A stretch of 64,000 nucleotides of DNA. It comes from Methylorubrum suomiense. Its GTDB lineage: Bacteria > Pseudomonadota > Alphaproteobacteria > Rhizobiales > Beijerinckiaceae. The stretch spans positions 1-64,000 of the forward strand of contig NZ_BPRE01000008.1 in the NCBI RefSeq assembly GCF_022179765.1, in the 5' to 3' direction. Shown here in pieces: positions 50,400 to 58,646 of this stretch. The translations under genes and the position numbers were made by a program. Position 1 is the first letter of the stretch; each line of letters starts with the position of its first letter. Under the pieces are notes generated by a model. That model was not told the origin of the DNA. It ran no database searches and worked only from the letters and a program-made list of their open reading frames with translations.

Positions 50400-51509
50400 T
50401 CAGGCCCTCTCCGCTGGCGTCGCCGTCCCCGTGAAATCCCGCCAGAGCAGGATCAGCGCGGCCATCACCGCCGGGCCGACGAACAGGCCGACGAGGCCGA
50501 AGGTCTCGACGCCCCCGAGGATGCCCAGAAGCACCCAGAGGAACGGCAGGCGGGTCGTGCCGCCGATCAGGGCCGGCCGCACGAAGTGGTCGGCCACGAA
50601 GGTCACGACGAAGCCGGAGACCACCACGATGGCCGCGGGCGCCACAGCGCCCTTGGCCACCAACAGCACCGCCGCGAGACCGAAGGCGAGGGGGGCGCCG
50701 AACGGGATCATCGCGGCGACCGCCGTGAGTGCTCCGAACAGCACCGGATGCGGCACCCCCGCGAAGTAATAGACGATCCCGAGCAATACGCCTTCGCCGA
50801 GGCCGACCAGCACGAGTCCGTCGACGGTGCCGTGCACCGAGGCCGCCATCTGCTGGGCGACACGCTCCCCGTGCGGGCCGAACAGGCGCCGGCTGGCGGT
50901 GAGCGCCTGCGTTACCAGCGTTCGGCCGTCGCGGAACAGGAAGAACAGGGCGAGCAGGCAGAAGCCGACGAGGACGACGCGATGGACGACGCCCTTACCG
51001 AGGGTGCGACCGAGATCGCGATTGGAGGCGGTGTTGAGCCGCTCGCTCAATTCGTGGGCCCAGCCGGCATGGGCGAGATGCGCGTTCCACCAATCGGTCA
51101 CCGCCTGCGCGCCGTAGGGCAGATGGGCGATGAAATCCGGCGCCGGGATGCCGTTTCGCTCCGCCTCGCGGGCGTAGGCCAGGAGGTCGTGCGCCTCGCG
51201 CAGGGCCTCGATCGCGAGGATCACCACCGGCAGCAGCAGGGCCAGGGCCACGAGGCCGGTGAAGAGCCCCGGCCACAGCAGATTGTGCCGCCCCGGCGGC
51301 GAGAACCGGAGCGCCTTCTCGTAGAGAGGCCACAGGGCGACGGCGAGCACGACGGCCCAAATCAGCGCCCGCAGGAAGTCTTCGAGGATGTAGAGTCCGA
51401 GCCCCAGGAGGCCGACGGCCAAGGCAGCCCGGAAGAAGGCCTGAACCCGATCGCCCTCGCGATCGGTCGCGGTGAAGGGCCGCGGCCCGGTTTCGGTCTT
51501 GGGGGGCAT
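50400..51509 (-). CDS. AI-2E family (PerM-like) transporter
   Basis: 369 residues of normal family length with about eight hydrophobic segments (FFRAALAVGLLGLGLYILED, LLWPGLFTGLVALALLLPVV, VVLVGFCLLALFFLFRDG, and a C-terminal WVLLGILGGVETFGLVGLFV). The loop with LVGLGEGVLLGIVYYFAGVP and the region LPFLWVLLGILGG are typical. It is the second member of this family in the window, without the long C-terminus of the first. ATG 51509 is preferred over an in-frame start 15 codons upstream. Substrate unknown. Confidence 0.87.
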   Translation of the reverse strand: MPPKTETGPRPFTATDREGDRVQAFFRAALAVGLLGLGLYILEDFLRALIWAVVLAVALWPLYEKALRFSPPGRHNLLWPGLFTGLVALALLLPVVILAIEALREAHDLLAYAREAERNGIPAPDFIAHLPYGAQAVTDWWNAHLAHAGWAHELSERLNTASNRDLGRTLGKGVVHRVVLVGFCLLALFFLFRDGRTLVTQALTASRRLFGPHGERVAQQMAASVHGTVDGLVLVGLGEGVLLGIVYYFAGVPHPVLFGALTAVAAMIPFGAPLAFGLAAVLLVAKGAVAPAAIVVVSGFVVTFVADHFVRPALIGGTTRLPFLWVLLGILGGVETFGLVGLFVGPAVMAALILLWRDFTGTATPAERA

Positions 51510-51599
51510 CCGCCGCCTCGCTCCGTTCGTCGCCGCGACGGCGGCGCGGGGCAAGTATGGCGGTCGGGCGCGCGGACCAGTCCCGGTGCGGTGGCGCGT

Positions 51600-52715
51600 T
51601 CAGGCGGCGCGGTCGCGGCCCTGCGCCTTGGCCTGATAGAGCTTCGCATCGGCCCGCTCGATCGCCCGCGCGAGATCCGGGTCGCCGGGCTCCCGCGTGG
51701 CGATGCCGAGGCTGACGGTGCAGGGGGGCAGATCCGGCCGGCTTTGGACGGCGCGGCGCAGGGCGTGGCGGATCTCGTCGGCGAGCCATGACGCCTCGGC
51801 GAGGCTCCGGCCCGGCAGAACCGCGACGAATTCATCGCCGCCGAGACGGACGATCTCGGCATCGGTTATGGGCAGCACGGCGCGGGCGGTCTCGACCAGC
51901 GCGATCAGGACCCGATCGCCCGCGCCGTGTCCATGCTGATCGTTGATCGCTTTGAAGTGATCGATATCGAGCACGATCACCGCCGTTTCGGGCCCCAGCA
52001 GGCGAGGGGGCAAGGCCGCGAGACCGGCCCGATTCCAGACCCCCGTCAGCGGATCGCGCAGGGCCGCTTCGCGCAGCTGCATCTGCGCCCGCTCGCCCGG
52101 CATGGCGATGAGACCGAGATTGAGCACCGCGAGCAGCAGCTGGTCGGCCAGCATCGGGATCAGCGCGGCCATGTTCACGCCCGCGGCCCCGAAGGCCTCC
52201 GCCGCGATCGCCGCGAGGAAGGCCGGAACGTAGCCGAGGAGAGCGGCTCCGGCGATGCGCCGTCCCGGCCCCCTGACTTTCGCCGAGCCGAAAATGAGAA
52301 GGCCCCCCGTGAGCGCCATCGTCGCCATGCTGCCGAGCGTGCCGCCGATCCGCGCGGCGGCGCTGTCCGCACCGACGAGATGAGCGGGAAGACCATATCC
52401 GAGTCCGGCCGCCGCGACCGGCAGGAGGAGCCAGGCGGGAAAGGGCGGCCGCCCGTCGAAACGGCGCACTCCCGTCAGCACACAGAGCGTGCTGGCCGAC
52501 AGCAGCGCGTAGAGAATGCCGTCCTGAAACGGCGTATGGGCCGAGATCGTGAAGCTGAAGATGACCAAGGTGTAGAGGAGCGATCCCCCGGCCCAGTGCA
52601 GATAGTGGCGCTCGTCCCGCCGACCGAGCCATAGGCCGGCGAAAACGCCGAAAAAGGCGAGGCTCGCCAGCATGCTGCACCAGCGTAGGGTCTGGATGTC
52701 CGGTAGATCGGGCAT
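51600..52715 (-). CDS. Membrane-bound diguanylate cyclase (GGDEF)
   Basis: 371 residues. The N-terminal half has about six hydrophobic segments forming a membrane sensor-like region with no known ligand domain. The GGDEF domain follows a DPLTGVWNRAG start and has an intact signature at residues 292-296 (RLGGDEFVAV), so it should make cyclic di-GMP. No inhibitory RxxD site is visible just before the signature. It stands alone, divergent from a small unknown gene. Confidence 0.92.
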   Translation of the reverse strand: MPDLPDIQTLRWCSMLASLAFFGVFAGLWLGRRDERHYLHWAGGSLLYTLVIFSFTISAHTPFQDGILYALLSASTLCVLTGVRRFDGRPPFPAWLLLPVAAAGLGYGLPAHLVGADSAAARIGGTLGSMATMALTGGLLIFGSAKVRGPGRRIAGAALLGYVPAFLAAIAAEAFGAAGVNMAALIPMLADQLLLAVLNLGLIAMPGERAQMQLREAALRDPLTGVWNRAGLAALPPRLLGPETAVIVLDIDHFKAINDQHGHGAGDRVLIALVETARAVLPITDAEIVRLGGDEFVAVLPGRSLAEASWLADEIRHALRRAVQSRPDLPPCTVSLGIATREPGDPDLARAIERADAKLYQAKAQGRDRAA

Positions 52716-53139
52716 GAACCTGGATGCGGAGACTTTCGACGACAGCCGACAGCACGGCTGATCCCTACCTTATGGGCGAAATGTTAAGAGCCCGGGCGAC
52801 GGGGCATCGCCGAGTCTTGCGGTTTCGGTGATCACATGGAGAAACCGAGCGCCGGACTGCACAAAGCAATTCTTTGGGGCACGGCGTCGCCAGAGCGATT
52901 TGCCAGCATGGAGGGGCCACGACGCTCTGAGATCGCGTGTGGGCCGTCGGCACGGTTCGATGGCCTTGAGCCCTCCGATGAATGCCCGCCGATCCACCTT
53001 CACCCTTCACTGAGACCGGCAAAAAGGAACAGAGTACGAACAAGTCCTTGACCACATCGGCGCGTAGGGCCATTGTTCATGGAACGTTCCAGACCCGATT
53101 CGCCCCGGACTCGCGGTGGCGCCCAGGCAGGAGGTTCCC
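52716..53139. other. Intergenic region, 424 nt
   Basis: It holds the promoters of the diguanylate cyclase (minus) and of the next plus-strand gene. An inverted repeat CGGTTTC (52820-52826) / GAAACCG (52841-52847) surrounds the palindrome TGATCA and could be an operator. Short open frames here have no homology or convincing codon bias and are not called. Confidence 0.4.
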
Positions 53140-53619
53140 ATGCTCGAGATCGGCTTCGACGACGACGCGCTCGACCGGGTGGCGGACGCGGTGCGTCCGG
53201 TGGCGACGCGACCGAGTGTCGATCCGGACTGGCGCTTGCGGGAAGACGGGTTGGAGCATCGGGGCACCGGTTATCTCATCGCCCGCGAGGAGATGGACTA
53301 CCGCCGGAGTGATGGGCTGTGGACCTGGCCGATGCAGCTGGCCGAGAAGGCGTGGTGCGCCCCCACGGGCTTCCGGCGCTCGTTCCTCGCGGCGCTCGAC
53401 CATTACGGCATCGCTCCCGATGCGGAACTGGCTCGTTCCTTCGCCGTCGGTTTCGGCCTGCACGATCCCGGCCAGCGCAAGAACGACGGCTTCGTGGCAC
53501 TCGGCGAGCTGGTTCGGGCGCGCAACCCGGAGCGTAAGCGCGCGGCGGCGGGCGAGCCCCGTCGGACCGGGCGTGAACGCCCCCGCACCGAGCCGCGCAT
53601 CCTGGCCCACGCGAACTGA
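53140..53619 (+). CDS. Protein of unknown function
   Basis: 159 residues from ATG 53140, which has AGGAGG (53128-53133) 6 nt upstream. No signal peptide or membrane helix. The N-terminal 115 residues look folded (DDDALDRVADAVRPV, WTWPMQLAEKAWCAPTGFRR, LARSFAVGFGLHDPGQRKND); the last 40 are basic and probably disordered. I do not recognise a family. A convergent small gene ends 25 nt away. Confidence 0.65.
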   Translation: MLEIGFDDDALDRVADAVRPVATRPSVDPDWRLREDGLEHRGTGYLIAREEMDYRRSDGLWTWPMQLAEKAWCAPTGFRRSFLAALDHYGIAPDAELARSFAVGFGLHDPGQRKNDGFVALGELVRARNPERKRAAAGEPRRTGRERPRTEPRILAHAN

Positions 53620-53644
53620 TCCGAGAATCGATCCGCGTGGTCGT

Positions 53645-53980
53645 TCAGAGCGACGGTTCGGTCTCGAGTCCCCAATGATGCCGCGCGATGTTCGAACCAT
53701 TGCGCAGGATCGCGAGGGCGATCCGCTTGTCGCCCCCCTCGAAGGTCTTCGGATCGGCCCTGCAAAGTATGCAGAACACCGCCTGCTGCAGGATGGCCAT
53801 GAAGGCGTCGGTCGTCGGAGGCGGAATGTCGATCCCCGCTTGCCGGATGCGCACTTGCGCCGTCGCGGTGGCCTCGTCCAGAGCGGCGAACACCCTTCGC
53901 ATCATTGCGTCCTCGACCTCGGCGCGTATCTGTCCGTATCGGCGCTGAGCTGCGGTCGGTATCGGGCACGCGCGGGTCAT
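53645..53980 (-). CDS. Small protein of unknown function
   Basis: 111 residues from ATG 53980; a TTG 9 nt upstream is an alternative. No signal or membrane segment. Mixed helical sequence (QRRYGQIRAEVEDAMMRRVF, DAFMAILQQAVFCILCRADP) with two cysteines in a CILC pair. I do not recognise it. It lies opposite the acpXL cluster promoter region and is convergent with the preceding gene. Confidence 0.6.
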   Translation of the reverse strand: MTRACPIPTAAQRRYGQIRAEVEDAMMRRVFAALDEATATAQVRIRQAGIDIPPPTTDAFMAILQQAVFCILCRADPKTFEGGDKRIALAILRNGSNIARHHWGLETEPSL

Positions 53981-54243
53981 GATTGGCAACGCCTCCGCGG
54001 ATCACCGTTCTCTCGGACGGTCGCGCCGCGTTGCGGCGGGCCGTGACTCGACGACCGAACGGGTGATGTCGCGTCGAGGTTGCCCGGTCTCCGTCGCTTC
54101 GTGTAAGGGGTCGCGATCTTTTCAAGAGCGTCATCGGGAACCGGCGGCGACACGTCAGCCGCAGGTCGGGTCAAGCCATCGGGGGCGGGCCGCGCGAAGA
54201 ACCGGCGACGCCGGATACGAGAACGAGAAAGCGGCCAGCCTCC

Positions 54244-54540
54244 ATGTCGAACGAGACCGCCACCTTCGACCGCGTCGCGGACATCATCGCCGAGACGGCG
54301 GATATCCCGCGCGACAAGATCACCCCCGAGAGCCATGCCATCGATGATCTCGGCATCGATTCGCTGGCCTTCCTCGACATCGCCTTCGCGGTCGACAAGG
54401 CGTTCGGCATCAAGCTGCCGCTCGAGCGTTGGACCCAGGAGGTCAACGAGGGCAAGGTCCCGGCCGAGCAGTACTTCGTCCTGAAGAACCTCTGCGCCCG
54501 CATCGACGGTCTGGTCGCCGAGAAGGCCGCCAAGGCCTGA
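54244..54540 (+). CDS. acpXL: Acyl carrier protein AcpXL
   Basis: 98 residues, longer than the housekeeping ACP. The phosphopantetheine attachment site is Ser40 in [15 protein letters not shown]. The C-terminal half ([20 protein letters not shown]) is the part specific to AcpXL, which carries the very long chain (C28, omega-1 hydroxylated) fatty acid for lipid A in rhizobia and relatives. It starts a gene set of dehydratase, two ketosynthase-like proteins and a reductase, in the same order as the rhizobial cluster. Confidence 0.93.
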   Translation: MSNETATFDRVADIIAETADIPRDKITPESHAIDDLGIDSLAFLDIAFAVDKAFGIKLPLERWTQEVNEGKVPAEQYFVLKNLCARIDGLVAEKAAKA

Positions 54541-54556
54541 GAACGGACATCCCGCG

Positions 54557-55039
54557 ATGCGGCTCGAATATTTCGAGATGATCGATTCCGTGGTGCGGCT
54601 CGACCGTGCTGCGGGACGCATCGAGGCGCGGGCGCTCGTGCCCGATGCGAGTCCGGTCTTCGAGGGGCACTTCCCTGGCCACCCGCTGGTTCCCGGCGTG
54701 CTCCTCACCGAGACGATGGCGCAGGCATCCGGCTACCTCGTGCTTGCCCATCTCGATTTCGCGCAGATGCCGTTCCTGATGGCCGTCGACAAGGCGCGGT
54801 TCCGCTCCTTCGTCGGCCCCGGAGCCGCCCTCGACATCGAGGCGAGCCTGGAACATGACGGGTCCGGCTATGCCGTGACGAAGGCCGCCATCCGCCACGA
54901 GGGCAAGGCGCTCTGCGACGCGGAACTGCGCTTCCGCACGATGCCGTTTCCCGCCGGGCTCGACGCGCCGATGCGCGAGCGCGCCCGCCGGATCGGCCTC
55001 CTCGACGGACCTGCGGGCGGATTTGCGCATGAGTCGTGA
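54557..55039 (+). CDS. fabZ: 3-hydroxyacyl-ACP dehydratase, FabZ type, of the AcpXL pathway
   Basis: 160 residues with the hot-dog fold active site GHFPGHPLVPGVLLTE (His38 and Glu52). It would remove water from 3-hydroxyacyl-AcpXL during elongation. It starts 16 nt after acpXL, and its last 11 nt overlap the next ketosynthase-like gene (ATG 55029), so translation is coupled. This corresponds to the gene called fabZXL in rhizobia; it is distinct from the main FabZ, which is normally with lpxD and lpxA. Confidence 0.9.
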   Translation: MRLEYFEMIDSVVRLDRAAGRIEARALVPDASPVFEGHFPGHPLVPGVLLTETMAQASGYLVLAHLDFAQMPFLMAVDKARFRSFVGPGAALDIEASLEHDGSGYAVTKAAIRHEGKALCDAELRFRTMPFPAGLDAPMRERARRIGLLDGPAGGFAHES

Positions 55040-56159
55040 CGTCGTCGTGACGGGGATCGGCCTCGTCTCCTGCGCCGGTGAGGGGATCGAGGCGCATCTC
55101 GCGGCCTTCGCCTCGCAGGAGGCGCCGCGCACGGACGCCGACAGCTTCGCCCCCTATCCGGTTCATCCGGTCGCCCCGCTCACCCTCGACGCCCAAATCC
55201 CGAAGAAATCGGATCAACGGCAGATGGAGCCGTGGCAGCGGCTCGGCGTCTACGCCGCGGGGCTCGCCCTCGACTCGGCGGGGGTGAAGAACGATCCCGC
55301 CTTCAAGGCCGCTCTGCAACTCGTCGTCGCGGCGGGCGGCGGCGAGCGCGACTACGCCGTCGACGGGGCGATCCTGTCCGGTCTGCGCAATGCCGCCGAT
55401 CCCGGCGCCTTCCTCAACGAGCGGCTGCTGAACGACCTGCGGCCGACCCTCTTCCTGGCGCAGCTCTCGAACCTGCTCGCAGGCAATATCAGCATCGTCC
55501 ACGGTGTGACCGGGGCCTCGCGCACCTTCATGGGCGAGGAATCCTGCGGGGTGGATGCCCTGCGGATCGCTCATGCCCGCGTCGCCTCGGGGCAGATCGA
55601 CACCATCATGGTCGGCTCGTCCTACAATGCCGAGCGGCCCGACGTGATGGTCGTCCACGAGATGGGTGGCTTTCTCGACAAGCCCGTCTATCGCCCGGTC
55701 TTCGAGCGCGGCGAGGAGAATGGCGGCTTCGTGCTCGGAAGCGCGGCGGCCTTCCTCGTGCTGGAAACGGCTGAGCACGCGAGCGCCCGCGGCGCGCGTG
55801 CCTTGGCCCGGCTGATGCCGGTCGCCAACGACCGGATGGCGCGTAAACCGGGCAGCGTCTCGGCGAGCTTGGCCCGGTTGATCGGTGAAGCCGGTATCGG
55901 GCAGCCGGACGTGGTGTTGTCCGGAGCCACCGGACTGGCCGATCTCGCGGCGGAGGAGCTTGCGGGCATCCGGGCGGCGCTGCCCGGCGCCGGCATCCGC
56001 GCCACCGGCGACATCATCGGCCACCCGATGGAGGTCACGGCGCCGTTCGGGGCCGCACTCGGGGCCGCCCTTTGTGCGGCGGGCTCGGCCAGGGAAGTTG
56101 CCGTCACCTCGGTCGGCCATCGCCGGGGCGAGGGCGTGATCCGCGTGCTGGCCGCCTGA
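55029..56159 (+). CDS. Degenerate beta-ketoacyl-ACP synthase (partner/chain-length-factor-like)
   Basis: 376 residues with a ketosynthase fold (VVVTGIGLVSCAGEG start, GGFVLGSAAAFLVLE, IGHPMEVTAPFGAALGAA). The catalytic residues are not conserved. In an ungapped alignment with the intact synthase encoded next, the active-site Cys is Glu171 (MGEESCGVDAL; Cys173 is two residues away), and the NAHGTS His region reads LSGATG; only the last His (His332) remains. This is the pattern of a ketosynthase partner subunit rather than a condensing enzyme, although the Glu is unlike the usual Gln of chain length factors. It sits where rhizobia have fabF2XL. Overlaps fabZ by 11 nt. Confidence 0.85.
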   Translation: MSRDVVVTGIGLVSCAGEGIEAHLAAFASQEAPRTDADSFAPYPVHPVAPLTLDAQIPKKSDQRQMEPWQRLGVYAAGLALDSAGVKNDPAFKAALQLVVAAGGGERDYAVDGAILSGLRNAADPGAFLNERLLNDLRPTLFLAQLSNLLAGNISIVHGVTGASRTFMGEESCGVDALRIAHARVASGQIDTIMVGSSYNAERPDVMVVHEMGGFLDKPVYRPVFERGEENGGFVLGSAAAFLVLETAEHASARGARALARLMPVANDRMARKPGSVSASLARLIGEAGIGQPDVVLSGATGLADLAAEELAGIRAALPGAGIRATGDIIGHPMEVTAPFGAALGAALCAAGSAREVAVTSVGHRRGEGVIRVLAA

Positions 56160-56281
56160 TTCGTCCCGAACGGGGCGCCCCGCCCGCCACCGTGTCCGCC
56201 TCGGCTTCGGCGGTGCCGCCGTCGCGCGTCGCGCTGCTCGTGGGGGATGCGGATCCGGCAAAAAGGTGATTGAAGGCTCGG

Positions 56282-57568
56282 ATGCCAGACACGCGCTCCT
56301 CGTCCACCCACGACACCCAAGGCCGACCGCTCGTCGCCGTGACCGGCCTCGGGATCGTGACTTCCCTCGGGCAGGGCGTCGCCGAGAATTGGAACGCGCT
56401 CACCGCCGGGCGCTCCGGCATCCGCGCCATCCGGCGCTTTCCCACCGAAGGCCTGCGCACCCGCATCGCCGGCACGGTCGATTTTCTCGATACCGATCCG
56501 CTGGTCGCCCCGCTCCTGTCGGAGCGCTTCGCCACGGTGGCGGCGGACGAGGCGGTGGCGCAGGCGGGCATCGGCAGCGCCTTCCCCGGGGCGCTGTTCG
56601 TGGCGGTGCCCCCGGTCGAGATGGAATGGCCGCAGCGTGAGGCCCTCGCCGAAGCGGCGGGCTCGAATGACGGCGAGATCACCTATTCGGATCTCCAGCG
56701 ATCGGCGGCGAGCCGCCGGTTCGACGCTTGGCACGACCTGTTCATCTTCGGCACCGTGGCGGATCGGTTGGCCGACCGCTTCGGCACGCGGGGCTCGCCG
56801 ATCTCGCTCTCCACCGCTTGCTCGTCGGGCGCCACCGCGATCCAGCTCGGCGTGGAGGCGATCCGCCGGGGCGAGATGGAGGCAGCCCTCTGCATCGGCA
56901 CCGACGGATCGGTGAATCCGGAATCGCTGATCCGCTTCTCCCTGCTCTCGGCGCTGTCGACGCAGAACGATCCGCCCGATGGAGCCTCCAAGCCGTTCTC
57001 GAAGAACCGCGACGGTTTCGTCATGGGCGAGGGCGCCGCCGCCATCGTGCTGGAGAGCGCGGCGTCCGCTCGTGCGCGCGGCGCGGCCATCCTCGGCTAC
57101 GTGCTGGGCTGCGGCGAGAAGGGCGACGGCTTCCACCGCACCCGTTCCAGTCCCGACGGCGCGCCGGTGATCGCAGCGATGCGCGCGGCGCTCGCCGACG
57201 CCGGTCTCACCCCGGAAGCGATCGATCACGTCAACGCGCACGGCACCTCGACGCCGGAGAACGACAAGATGGAGGCGCTCGGCTGCTCGGCGGTGTTCGG
57301 CGACCGGGTCGGGCAGCTGCCGATCTCCTCGAACAAGTCCATGATCGGCCACACCCTCACGGCCGCCGGAGCGATCGAGGCGGTGATCTCGCTGCTGACG
57401 ATCCGCAACGGTCGGATCCCGCCCACCATCAATTACGCGATCCCCGATCCGGCCCTGCTGCTCGACGTGGTCGATCGCACCCGCGACATGCGGGTCTCGC
57501 GGGTGCTGTCCAATTCATTCGGCTTCGGCGGGCAGAACACCTGCCTCGTTCTGGGGGACGAACCGTGA
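56282..57568 (+). CDS. fabF: Beta-ketoacyl-ACP synthase II-like condensing enzyme of the AcpXL pathway
   Basis: 428 residues with a full Cys-His-His triad: Cys180 (LSTACSSGAT), His320 (VNAHGTST) and His357 (MIGHTLTAAG). It should elongate acyl-AcpXL by decarboxylative condensation with malonyl-ACP. The N-terminal 20 residues are an extra Ser/Thr-rich tail. ATG 56282 is preferred over TTG 56270. It follows the degenerate ketosynthase by 122 nt and its stop overlaps the reductase start by 4 nt. The pair of intact and degenerate synthase could form a heterodimer. Confidence 0.93.
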   Translation: MPDTRSSSTHDTQGRPLVAVTGLGIVTSLGQGVAENWNALTAGRSGIRAIRRFPTEGLRTRIAGTVDFLDTDPLVAPLLSERFATVAADEAVAQAGIGSAFPGALFVAVPPVEMEWPQREALAEAAGSNDGEITYSDLQRSAASRRFDAWHDLFIFGTVADRLADRFGTRGSPISLSTACSSGATAIQLGVEAIRRGEMEAALCIGTDGSVNPESLIRFSLLSALSTQNDPPDGASKPFSKNRDGFVMGEGAAAIVLESAASARARGAAILGYVLGCGEKGDGFHRTRSSPDGAPVIAAMRAALADAGLTPEAIDHVNAHGTSTPENDKMEALGCSAVFGDRVGQLPISSNKSMIGHTLTAAGAIEAVISLLTIRNGRIPPTINYAIPDPALLLDVVDRTRDMRVSRVLSNSFGFGGQNTCLVLGDEP

Positions 57569-58329
57569 GCGCACAGGCCGCGAAGCCCGTCCTCGTCGTC
57601 GGTGGCGCCTCCGGGCTCGGCGCGGCCATCGTGCGCGCCCTCGCCGTGGCCGGCCATGACGTCACCTTCACCTACCGCTCGTCGCCGGCGAAGGCCGAGG
57701 CGTTGGCGGCAGAGTTGGCACAGGCCCATCCCGAGCGGACCTTCGCCGCCCGCCCCCTCGACCTGTCCGACCGGGCGGCCATCGAGCGCTTCTGCGAGGA
57801 GGCGGAGGGCGAGAGCTTCTACGGCTACGTCCACAATGCCGGGCAATCGGCGGACGCGCTGGCGGCCATGCTCGACCGGGATCGGGCCGAAGACGCGATG
57901 CAGGTCAATTTCTGGTCGCTGACCCGGATTGCGAAGGCGCTGGTGCGCGGCATGATCCGCGCGCGGACGGGCCGCATCGTCGCCATCGGTTCGGTCGCCG
58001 CGCTCCAGGCCAATGCGGGCAACGCCGCCTATGCCGCCACCAAGGGCGCGCTGATCGCCTATTGCCGCACGCTCGCCATCGAATCGGCCAAGCGCGGCGT
58101 GACGGTCAACGTGATCGCGCCGGGCTTCATCGATACGGAGATGCTGGCCGCCTATGCGAGCCATCGCGCCGGGATCGAGCGTCAGATCCCGCTCGGGCGC
58201 TTCGCCGCACCCGCCGAGGTCGCCGCGCTTGCGGCCTTCCTGATGGGGGAGGGGGGCACCTACATCACCGGGGCGGTGCTGCCCGTCGATGGCGGACTGA
58301 CCGCGATGATGGGCATCCATCGCACCTGA
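57565..58329 (+). CDS. fabG: 3-oxoacyl-ACP reductase-like short-chain dehydrogenase
   Basis: 254 residues of the SDR family. The cofactor loop is VGGASGLGAAIV (residues 12-23), the NAG motif is HNAGQS, and the catalytic residues are Ser143, Tyr156 and Lys160. The C-terminal VNVIAPGFIDTEML and ITGAVLPVDGGLTAMMG fit FabG. It would reduce 3-oxoacyl-AcpXL. In rhizobia this place is often taken by an alcohol dehydrogenase-type gene, so a SDR here is a variation. GTG 57565 overlaps the fabF stop by 4 nt. Confidence 0.88.
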   Translation: MSAQAAKPVLVVGGASGLGAAIVRALAVAGHDVTFTYRSSPAKAEALAAELAQAHPERTFAARPLDLSDRAAIERFCEEAEGESFYGYVHNAGQSADALAAMLDRDRAEDAMQVNFWSLTRIAKALVRGMIRARTGRIVAIGSVAALQANAGNAAYAATKGALIAYCRTLAIESAKRGVTVNVIAPGFIDTEMLAAYASHRAGIERQIPLGRFAAPAEVAALAAFLMGEGGTYITGAVLPVDGGLTAMMGIHRT

Positions 58330-58358
58330 GCATCCTTTCGATCGCCATCCCGACCCCG

Positions 58359-58646
58359 ATGTTGCTCGCTCCGCGGCCGATCCTGACTGCCCTCATCCTC
58401 CTTGCCGCGATGGGACCGGCCGGGGCCGCCGAGCCGTTCCGCGTCGAGGGATTGCCGCGGGATGATGGGCTGACGATCCGCGAGACGCCGGATGCGAGCG
58501 CGCCGGCCCTCGGCCAGATCCCGGTCGGGCGCCGGGTGCTCGGCTTCGGCTGCACCACCGACACGCCGAGCGGATTGACGTGGTGCCGGGTCAAGTTCGG
58601 CCGAACCGTCGGCTGGGCTCGCCGACGCTATCTCACGCCGGATTGA
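58359..58646 (+). CDS. Small secreted SH3-like protein
   Basis: 95 residues: signal peptide (PILTALILLAAMGPAGAA) and a bacterial SH3-like fold (LTIRETPDASAPALGQIPVG, RVLGFGCTTDTPSGLTWCRV, VGWARRRYLTPD) with two cysteines. Such domains often bind cell-wall or envelope proteins. It begins 29 nt after fabG and may be read from the same transcript. Its last 14 nt overlap the end of the convergent kinase gene. Confidence 0.82.
   Translation: MLLAPRPILTALILLAAMGPAGAAEPFRVEGLPRDDGLTIRETPDASAPALGQIPVGRRVLGFGCTTDTPSGLTWCRVKFGRTVGWARRRYLTPD

Noticed and set aside
52836..53051. Small open frame starting at ATG 52836
   Set aside because: Weak coding bias and no homology; it overlaps the likely promoter region with an inverted repeat.
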